Assembly (NCBI GenBank): GCA_946408995.1 | Contig: CAMJUL010000037.1 | Coordinates: 1 to 38,157, forward strand | DNA from: an uncultured Clostridia bacterium | GTDB lineage: Bacteria; Bacillota; Clostridia; Christensenellales; Aristaeellaceae | Reading direction: 5' to 3' | Length of the DNA stretch: 38,157 nucleotides | Shown here: in pieces, positions 32,826 to 38,157 of the stretch | How the letters are laid out: the number at the start of each line of letters is the position of its first letter | Numbering within the stretch: position 1 is the stretch's first letter | Made by a program: the position numbers and the translations under genes | Notes under the pieces: generated by a model | What the model saw: the letters and a program-made list of their open reading frames with translations, nothing else | What the model was told of the DNA's origin: nothing | Database searches by the model: none

Positions 32826-34643
32826 ATGAAGAAGTTTCTTGCCTGCATGATGGCGTTTGCGTTGATGCTTTCCTGCGTTTCCTGCTTCGCGGAAGGTGAA
32901 AGTGTTCCCGCAAAGATCGATATGACCAAGTGGCAGTATGAAGCCGCAGATGACGTATATTGGCAGGTAGGCTTGTCCTACGCAGCCACCCCGGCCGACA
33001 GCAGCTATGAGACCATGGGCATCTTCGTGCCCGGCGCTTACTTTACCGGAACGGACAATGGCGACGGAACCTATACCTGCACCGTGAATGAATCCGGTAC
33101 TGTCGGTCAGTATACCGCCGTAACAGCCCCGCTGATCATTCCGGTCAATACCCCCGGTTACTCCGCCATGGCCGCGCCTACCGGCTATTCCAGTTCCATG
33201 GGATATGGCAGCATTTCGGACTATACCAGTGAAGGCATCATTGTACTCTTTGCCGGTGCCCGGGGCCGTGACGCGGGCGCTCCCGCCGGTGTGACGGACT
33301 TCAAGGCGGCGATCCGGTATGCCCGCTACAACAAAGACCTGCTGCCAGGCGATATGGACAGTATCTTTTCCCTCGGCATGAGCGGCGGCGGCGCACAGAG
33401 TGCCCTGATCGGCGCATCCGGCAACAGTGATCTGTACACGCCCTATCTGGCTGCCATCGGCGCGGTCATGACGGAAAGTGACGCAGTGAAGGGTAGCATG
33501 TGCTGGTGTCCCATCACCAATCTGGATATCGCGGATGAAGCCTATGAATGGAACATGGGCAATACCCGTTCCGGCCTCAGTGAGGAGGAACAGGCCTACT
33601 CTGACGGCATGGCCCTGGCTTTCGCCGAGTACATCAACGGCCTGGGCCTGACGGATGAAAACGGCACCGCCTTGGTGCTGGCCGAAAGTGAGGAGGGCAT
33701 CTGTCAGAGCGGCACCTACTACGACTATGTGAAGGATGTTATTGAGACGTCCCTTGAGCATTTTCTGAGTGATACGGAGTTCCCGTATACTGCTACTTCT
33801 TCCGGCGGATTCGGCGGACGTGGCGGCAGGGGCGGTATGCGCGGCGGCAACTTCGGCGGCACAGAGGGCGGCTTCGCGGGTCCCGGCAACGGCGAAATAC
33901 CCGATTTCGGGAATGGAGAAAAGCCCGACTTTGCGAATGGTGAAATCCCTGATTTCGGCGGCGAGAACGCCGAACAGGAAACCGCCTATGAGGAAATGGA
34001 TGGCATCACCCGCGCCGAAAGCACTTCTTCCGCGCTGTCTCTGAGCGGCACGTATGAGACGAAACAGGATTATATTGCTGCTCTGAACGCCAATGGAGAA
34101 TGGGTTACCTGGGATGAAGAAACCAACACAGTGACGATCACCAGCGTCGCCGCCTTCACCCAGGCGCTGAAGAACGCCTCCAAGGGCATTGCTGCCTTTG
34201 ACCAGCTGGATCGCGGGCAGGGTGAGAATACGCTGTTCGGTTATGGCGACGGCAATGGTGCGCACTTTGACGCGATCCTGGCCGAGCTCATGCAGGGCAG
34301 CGAATACGAAGCGGCCTTTGCGGAGGATCTGGCGAAGCAGGACGCGCTGGGAAATACGGTGGATGTGCGCCTGAACATGTACAATCCCATGTACTATCTG
34401 TCTCCCGCTTACGAAGGGTATCAGACCAGCGAACCCGCCACCTACTGGCGCATCCGCACCGGCATCAACCAGGGAGACACCGCTCTGTGCACGGAGATCG
34501 ACCTGGCGCTGGCAGCTGAAGCCTATGCGGAAGGGACGCAGGTGGATTTCGAGACGGTCTGGGGTCAGGGACACACCGAGGCTGAGCGCACTGGTTCCTC
34601 TACTGCTAATTTCATCGCCTGGGTGCAGGAATGCATGAAATAA
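32826..34643 (+). CDS. Secreted tannase/feruloyl-esterase-like hydrolase with Gly-rich and 8-residue repeat insert
   Basis: A 605-residue exported enzyme. Signal peptide 1-22; an alpha/beta-hydrolase core with SLGMSGGGAQSAL (Ser186); and WGQGHTEAE near the end as the likely His. Between the halves of the core lies an insert (about 320-380): a GRGG/MRGG glycine-rich run, then three 8-residue repeats NGEIPDFG, NGEKPDFA, NGEIPDFG. Start 32826 is taken because AGGAGG lies nine bases upstream; ATG 32817 would overlap that site. With its neighbour it probably de-esterifies plant material or polyphenols outside the cell. Confidence 0.78.
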   Translation: MKKFLACMMAFALMLSCVSCFAEGESVPAKIDMTKWQYEAADDVYWQVGLSYAATPADSSYETMGIFVPGAYFTGTDNGDGTYTCTVNESGTVGQYTAVTAPLIIPVNTPGYSAMAAPTGYSSSMGYGSISDYTSEGIIVLFAGARGRDAGAPAGVTDFKAAIRYARYNKDLLPGDMDSIFSLGMSGGGAQSALIGASGNSDLYTPYLAAIGAVMTESDAVKGSMCWCPITNLDIADEAYEWNMGNTRSGLSEEEQAYSDGMALAFAEYINGLGLTDENGTALVLAESEEGICQSGTYYDYVKDVIETSLEHFLSDTEFPYTATSSGGFGGRGGRGGMRGGNFGGTEGGFAGPGNGEIPDFGNGEKPDFANGEIPDFGGENAEQETAYEEMDGITRAESTSSALSLSGTYETKQDYIAALNANGEWVTWDEETNTVTITSVAAFTQALKNASKGIAAFDQLDRGQGENTLFGYGDGNGAHFDAILAELMQGSEYEAAFAEDLAKQDALGNTVDVRLNMYNPMYYLSPAYEGYQTSEPATYWRIRTGINQGDTALCTEIDLALAAEAYAEGTQVDFETVWGQGHTEAERTGSSTANFIAWVQECMK

Positions 34644-34663
34644 ATCAATCACTAATCACAGAG

Positions 34664-34695
34664 AAGCGTTGCCCATCTGAGCAGCGCTTTTCTCA
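34664..34695 (+). terminator. Terminator of the secreted-hydrolase pair
   Basis: GCGTTGC (34666-34672) pairs with GCAGCGC (34681-34687, one wobble) and is followed by TTTTCTC. Confidence 0.7.
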
Positions 34696-34794
34696 TTTCC
34701 GCGAAAAGTCAGCGCTTGGCCTGATTTAACTTTGACTTTTTTTGGGGCGGTCAGAGTGAGTAATACTGCCACCCCAACGGAAGGAGGAAACGCC

Positions 34795-35031
34795 ATGGGA
34801 TTCATGCTTCAGATCAGGCCGAAGGTGCTGAAAAAGCTCCGGGAGGATTACCCGACCGGATGCCGTGTGGAGCTTGTCCAGATGTTTGAGGAACCGCGCA
34901 AGGACATGGTTCCCGGACTGACCGGAGAGGTCATGTTTGTGGACGACGCGGACGGCATTCATGTCGCCTGGTCGAATGGCTCGACCCTCGCGGCGATCCA
35001 CGGCATCGACGTTATCCGCAGAATCGACTGA
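34795..35031 (+). CDS. DUF4314 family protein
   Basis: A 78-residue protein. From CRVELVQMFEEP to VAWSNGSTLAAIHGID it matches DUF4314, a small beta-rich domain common in clostridial phages and integrative elements. Function unknown. GGAGG lies before ATG 34795; an upstream frame from 34732 is not supported. It is followed by a terminator and a phage tail gene. Confidence 0.78.
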   Translation: MGFMLQIRPKVLKKLREDYPTGCRVELVQMFEEPRKDMVPGLTGEVMFVDDADGIHVAWSNGSTLAAIHGIDVIRRID

Positions 35032-35050
35032 TCACAATCAACTGCCAAAG

Positions 35051-35077
35051 GGCCGCCCGTCAAAAGGCGGCCTTTTG
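35051..35077 (+). terminator. Terminator after DUF4314
   Basis: GGCCGCC - loop - GGCGGCC followed by TTTTGACG, lying 20 bp beyond the stop and 21 bp before the tail protein start. Confidence 0.7.
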
Positions 35078-35097
35078 ACGTCTTTGGAGGAATTCTC

Positions 35098-35796
35098 ATG
35101 CAGGACTTTTTTCTCTGGAACGGGGTGGACTGCCGCACCTACGGCATCCACGTGACGGAGCAGCCGCCCATCACCATCCCGCTGGAACGGAGCACCCAGA
35201 CCAATGTGCCCGGCAGGCCGGGAAGCCTGACGCAGCTGGAAGGCGAAGACGTGTATGACGATATGATCCTCACCGCCACCTGCTTCATCTCTGATCCGGC
35301 GCAGATCCCGGCCATCGCCGCCTGGCTCAAAGGCAGTGGTACAGTGACCTTTGCCAACCGGACGGGCGGCTACTACAAAGCCCGGATCGCCAACCAGATC
35401 CCTTTTGAAAAGGTGCTCCGGGGCAATCCGCACTGTACTTTCGCGGTCAATTTCCGCTGCTATCCGTTTTTCTATGCCGATGCCGCCGCTGACATCACGG
35501 TCACCGCATCCGGGACGATCATCACGAATCCGGGAAGCGTGTATTCCGAGCCAATCCTGACGGTCACAGGCTCTGGGAACATCACGCTCATGGTGGGCAT
35601 GACCATCGTGGAACTGGAGAACATCTCCGGGAGCCTCGTCATTGATTCCGTGCTGCAGGAAGCCTACCAGGGCAGCACCCTGATGAATGATCACATAAAT
35701 GGCGAGTTCCCTGTGCTGAAGCCCGGCGCGAATGCCATATCGTGGACGGGAGCGGTGACGAAGGTGGTTATCAGGCCGAATTGGCGGTATCTGTAA
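35098..35796 (+). CDS. Phage distal tail protein (Dit-like)
   Basis: A 232-residue structural protein of siphovirus-type tails. The N-terminal Dit domain shows FFLWNGVDCRTYGIHVTEQP and PGRPGSLTQ..EDVYDD; the C-terminal half is a beta-sandwich (LTVTGSGNITLMVG). In phages it caps the tail tube and is followed directly by the tail-tip (Tal) gene; here 2.0 kb of bacterial genes intervene. TGGAGG precedes the ATG. No tape-measure or capsid gene is present in the window. Confidence 0.85.
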   Translation: MQDFFLWNGVDCRTYGIHVTEQPPITIPLERSTQTNVPGRPGSLTQLEGEDVYDDMILTATCFISDPAQIPAIAAWLKGSGTVTFANRTGGYYKARIANQIPFEKVLRGNPHCTFAVNFRCYPFFYADAAADITVTASGTIITNPGSVYSEPILTVTGSGNITLMVGMTIVELENISGSLVIDSVLQEAYQGSTLMNDHINGEFPVLKPGANAISWTGAVTKVVIRPNWRYL

Positions 35797-35870
35797 GTAT
35801 CTTCAAAGATACCAGGTATCATGAAAAATCGTACTTGTGCTGTTCATTTGACGGTCGTATAATAAGACCG
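35797..35870 (+). promoter_or_regulatory. HxlR promoter and palindromic operators
   Basis: TTGTGC (35835-35840) and TATAAT (35858-35863), 17 bp apart. Upstream lie two overlapping palindromes sharing an arm: GTATCTTCAAAGATAC (35797-35812) and GATACCAGGTATC (35809-35821). A further inverted repeat, CGGTC / GACCG, brackets the -10 box. These are likely binding sites for the HxlR protein. Confidence 0.65.
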
Positions 35871-35931
35871 GTTCAAGAAAATGACCGCAAGAAGCAGTCA
35901 AAGAAAGAGCCGAATGAGGTGATATCGTCAG

Positions 35932-36285
35932 ATGGAAAAGCAAACGACTATGGAGGAGCGCTTTGGCAAATGCCCTTACGCGACGGCGCAGACGCTGATC
36001 TCCGGGAAATGGGCCGTGCTGATCCTGCTCTATCTGGAGGAAGGCCCGATCCGCTTCAACGAGCTGCTCCGCAAGATGCCGAAAATGACCCATGCTACGC
36101 TTTCAGTTCAGCTGAAAGCTCTGGAGGAATACGGGCTGATCAGTCGGGTCCAGTATGAGGCCATTCCGCCGCATGTGGAGTACTCGCTGACCGACATCGG
36201 AAAGAAGTTTCACCCTATTGTTGCTGCTATGGAAACCTGGGGAAACGAATATATCGCACACATGCAGGGAGAAACAAACGTATGA
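35932..36285 (+). CDS. HxlR-family transcriptional regulator
   Basis: A 117-residue winged-helix regulator with the family layout: KCPYATAQTLISGKWAVLIL, then PIRFNELLRKMPKMTHATLS and LEEYGLISRVQYEAIPPHVE, a wing. A single Cys (Cys14) sits where YodB/HypR-type members sense electrophiles or quinones. Its stop overlaps the radical SAM start (ATGA), so the operon is probably autoregulated through the palindromes before it. A nitroreductase further down fits a response to reactive aromatic compounds. Confidence 0.88.
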   Translation: MEKQTTMEERFGKCPYATAQTLISGKWAVLILLYLEEGPIRFNELLRKMPKMTHATLSVQLKALEEYGLISRVQYEAIPPHVEYSLTDIGKKFHPIVAAMETWGNEYIAHMQGETNV

Positions 36286-37175
36286 ATATGACCGGTATTG
36301 TCTACAGACCGCCCTATGAGGCGAACTCGCTGCTGCTTCAGGTGACCCTGGGCTGCAGCCACAACAAATGCACCTTCTGCTATATGTACCCGGATGTGCA
36401 GTTCAAGGTCTGCCCGATGGAAGAGGTGGAGGCGGACATTGAGGAAGCCACCCACTATTGCCCCAACGTCAAACGGGTTTTCCTGGAGCACGGCGATGCT
36501 TTCGTGCTCTCAGCGGAAAAACTTCTGAAGATTGCGGATGCTATTCACCGGAAGCTGCCCAGAGTGGAGACCATCGCCATGTACGCCTCCATCCAGAATA
36601 TCAAATCCAAGACGGATGAAGAACTCCGGCAGCTCAGAACAGCCGGTATTCACGGCCTGGACATCGGTGTCGAGAGTGGCCTGGACGCTGCGCTGACCTA
36701 CATGAACAAGGGCCACACAGAGGCGGAGGCGCGGGAGCAGCTGCTTCGTCTGACCGAAGCGGGAATGGATTACAGCTTCAATGCCATCCTGGGCTGCGGC
36801 GGTGCAGAGCTTTGGAAAGAAAACGCCGACGCCACCGCTGACCTGATCAACGCGGTGCAGCCGCATCTGCTGTTCATCGGCAGCCTGCATGCCCAGCCCG
36901 GCTGCCGGCTGTATCAGGATATGCGAAACGGCACGTTCAAGGAATGTACCATCGGCCAGCTGCTGGACGAGCAGGAGCGGCTCATCCGCCGCCTAGATCT
37001 GAAGGACACATACTACTTTGGATCGCATCCGTCCAACCTGGTACCCATGCAGGCCAGGCTGCCGGATCAGAAGCAGGACATGATCGAGGCAGTACAGGAA
37101 ACACGAGAACAACTCCGTGCGCATCTGGATGAATTTCCGGCTCGCGGCGGAGAGGGTTCAATTCTGAACCGATAA
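36282..37175 (+). CDS. Radical SAM protein
   Basis: A 297-residue radical SAM enzyme. The cluster motif is LGCSHNKCTFCYMY, Cys25-x4-Cys30-x2-Cys33, one residue longer than the usual x3-x2 spacing but seen in this subfamily. Also visible are VKRVFLEHGDAF and IHGLDIGVESGLD. The overall length and motifs resemble uncharacterised proteins related to HemW-like radical SAM. Substrate unknown. It is coupled to HxlR by ATGA and followed 19 bp later by the nitroreductase. Confidence 0.85.
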   Translation: MNMTGIVYRPPYEANSLLLQVTLGCSHNKCTFCYMYPDVQFKVCPMEEVEADIEEATHYCPNVKRVFLEHGDAFVLSAEKLLKIADAIHRKLPRVETIAMYASIQNIKSKTDEELRQLRTAGIHGLDIGVESGLDAALTYMNKGHTEAEAREQLLRLTEAGMDYSFNAILGCGGAELWKENADATADLINAVQPHLLFIGSLHAQPGCRLYQDMRNGTFKECTIGQLLDEQERLIRRLDLKDTYYFGSHPSNLVPMQARLPDQKQDMIEAVQETREQLRAHLDEFPARGGEGSILNR

Positions 37176-37194
37176 ATAGAAGGAGGACACCACC

Positions 37195-37713
37195 ATGTCA
37201 GACACCATCACCACCCTGAAAACCCGTCGCAGCTGCCGCGCTTTCAAGCCGGAACATGTTGAAGAAGAAAAGCTCCAGGCCATCCTGGAAGCAGGAACCT
37301 ATGCCCCCACCGGTATGGGCAAGCAATCTCCCATCATCCTGGTGATCAAAGACCAGGAAACCCGTCAGAAGCTGGCAAAGCTGAATGCTGCCGCGATGGG
37401 CATGGACATTGATCCCTTCTACGGCGCGCCGGATCTGGTCGTCGTCCTGGCGAACAAGGACATGCCGACCTATGTGTATGACGGAAGCCTGGTCATGGGC
37501 AACATGATGAACGCCGCCGCCGATCTGGGCGTGGCCAGCTGCTGGGTACACCGCGCCAAGGAAGAGTTTGAGAGCGAAGAAGGCAAAGCCATCCTGAAGA
37601 AACTGGGCATCGAAGGCAACTGGGAGGGCATCGGCAATCTGATCCTCGGTTATGCCGCCAAGCCCACTGGAGAGGCCGCACCGAGAAAGGCGGATTACGT
37701 GTACACACTGTAA
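37195..37713 (+). CDS. Nitroreductase-family flavoprotein
   Basis: A 172-residue FMN-dependent oxidoreductase: TLKTRRSCRAFKPEHVEEEK (FMN phosphate site), APTGMGKQSP and the C-terminal WEGIGNLILGYA. Members reduce nitroaromatics, quinones or flavins with NAD(P)H. AGGAGG precedes the ATG. Third gene of the HxlR operon, terminated 20 bp later. Confidence 0.9.
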   Translation: MSDTITTLKTRRSCRAFKPEHVEEEKLQAILEAGTYAPTGMGKQSPIILVIKDQETRQKLAKLNAAAMGMDIDPFYGAPDLVVVLANKDMPTYVYDGSLVMGNMMNAAADLGVASCWVHRAKEEFESEEGKAILKKLGIEGNWEGIGNLILGYAAKPTGEAAPRKADYVYTL

Positions 37714-37732
37714 TCTGACCATACATTCAAAT

Positions 37733-37766
37733 AGCGTCGTTCAGTCACGAACGGCGCTTTCTTTTT
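37733..37766 (+). terminator. Terminator of the HxlR operon
   Basis: AGCGTCGTTC (37733-37742) pairs with GAACGGCGCT (37749-37758, one wobble) and is followed by TTCTTTTT. The phage tail-tip gene starts 22 bp later. Confidence 0.8.
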
Positions 37767-37787
37767 ACCCTTTTGGAGGTGATCCCC

Positions 37788-38157
37788 ATGATCTGCGTCT
37801 ATCCCGCCGACTGCACCGACTTCTCCACCAACGGCAACGGCACCCTGGCTCCGCTGTCGGCGGAGGTCACGGAAACGCTGAACGGCGAATACGAACTGAC
37901 GCTGGTGCATCCCATTGATGAAGCCGGGAAATGGCAGCGGCTGGTGGAGGGGTTCGGAGCGCCCGAAAAACTGTCCGGCGGACAGTTTTCAGCGGAGAAC
38001 GGGCCGGCAGGCCCAGGAAACATCCTCCGCGCACCTGTGCCCGCTGCCATGACGCCCCGCGTCAATTTCACCGCGCCGGGAGACGACAACCGGACGGAGG
38101 TATGGCGGGTGAACACGGACTTTTCCGGCGCGGAAACCCGGAAAGGCACCCTGCGCC
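37788..38157 (+). CDS. Phage tail-tip (Tal/minor structural) protein, partial
   Basis: The first 123 codons of a gene cut by the window end. DFSTNGNGTLAPLSAEVTET, YELTLVHPIDEAGKWQRLVE and LRAPVPAAMTPRV are the N-terminal region of siphovirus tail-associated proteins. Between LVE and LRAPVP about 22 residues (FGAPEKLSGGQFSAENGPAG) appear inserted, encoded by a palindromic element. GGAGGTGAT precedes the ATG. It belongs with the distal tail gene at 35098. Confidence 0.82.
   Translation, partial: MICVYPADCTDFSTNGNGTLAPLSAEVTETLNGEYELTLVHPIDEAGKWQRLVEGFGAPEKLSGGQFSAENGPAGPGNILRAPVPAAMTPRVNFTAPGDDNRTEVWRVNTDFSGAETRKGTLR
37967..38014. repeat. Palindromic element inside the tail-tip gene
   Basis: AAAACTGTCC / GGACAGTTTT (37967-37976 and 37980-37989, loop GGC) is followed by GGGCC / GGCCC (38001-38005 and 38010-38014). 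The segment keeps the reading frame open and interrupts a conserved stretch of the tail protein, like an in-frame insertion element. Confidence 0.55.

Noticed and set aside
32757-34652. A 631-codon open frame on the minus strand
   Set aside because: Mirror of the tannase-like gene, which has a signal peptide, catalytic Ser motif and AGGAGG site.

Overview
The window looks like a chromosomal segment of an uncultured gut- or rumen-type Clostridia member (Firmicutes). This is inferred from AGGAGG-type ribosome sites, sigma-A promoters with 17-bp spacers, MKK...ALAE-type signal peptides, LytTR/GHKL signalling, inverted-domain GH3 enzymes and RepA/relaxase/serine-recombinase remnants. The central part is GC-rich; the stretch at about 22.0-24.8 kb is visibly more AT-rich. 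No rRNA, tRNA or CRISPR array was seen.

Layout. (1) 1-2.4 kb, plus strand: mobile-element debris. It holds an intact HipB-like repressor with a clear promoter/operator, a frameshifted and truncated HipA-like kinase, an array of GTACCC palindromes, and a RepA-like/relaxase-like chimeric remnant carrying seven iteron-like palindromes. (2) 2.4-9.7 kb, minus strand: a compact dlt-like operon in the order carrier protein, adenylation enzyme 1, MBOAT acyltransferase, DltD-like SGNH protein, adenylation enzyme 2, secreted esterase. The second adenylation enzyme has Ala where the amino-group-binding Asp is expected, so the two ligases probably load different acids. A second promoter precedes enzyme 2. 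(3) 9.7-19.5 kb, minus strand: a glycan-degradation locus with a cytoplasmic GH43, a secreted 1201-residue GH3, a secreted carbohydrate-binding protein and a GH3 anchored at both ends; both GH3s have reversed domain order. (4) 19.6-21.7 kb, minus strand: a LytTR response regulator and GHKL kinase. A 21-bp-period direct repeat next to the GH43 promoter is a candidate target of that regulator.

(5) 21.7-26.3 kb, minus strand: an accessory island with a helicase tail, a broken amidohydrolase, an HExxH peptidase-like protein, a GNAT acetyltransferase, a methyltransferase, a DUF4256 protein and the tail of a large serine recombinase. Three of the genes share an AATCCCGA motif just upstream. (6) 26.3-31.1 kb, plus strand: a SnoaL-like protein, a secreted protein made of two nearly identical 119-residue units, then Rrf2 regulator, flavin/ferredoxin protein, zinc macrodomain and class M sirtuin, which together look like a redox-linked ADP-ribosylation operon. 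(7) 31.1-38.2 kb, plus strand: sparse prophage/mobile-element genes (HTH/zinc-ribbon, SHOCT-like fragment, DUF4314, distal tail protein, tail-tip protein) interleaved with self-contained bacterial operons: two secreted hydrolases with glycine-rich segments, and HxlR regulator, radical SAM enzyme and nitroreductase.

The best candidate for an undescribed system is the dlt-like operon with two different ligases, one carrier and a translationally coupled secreted esterase. It could attach two kinds of acyl group to a surface polymer. The redox-linked SirTM operon comes second. All family assignments are from reading motifs; no database search was run.
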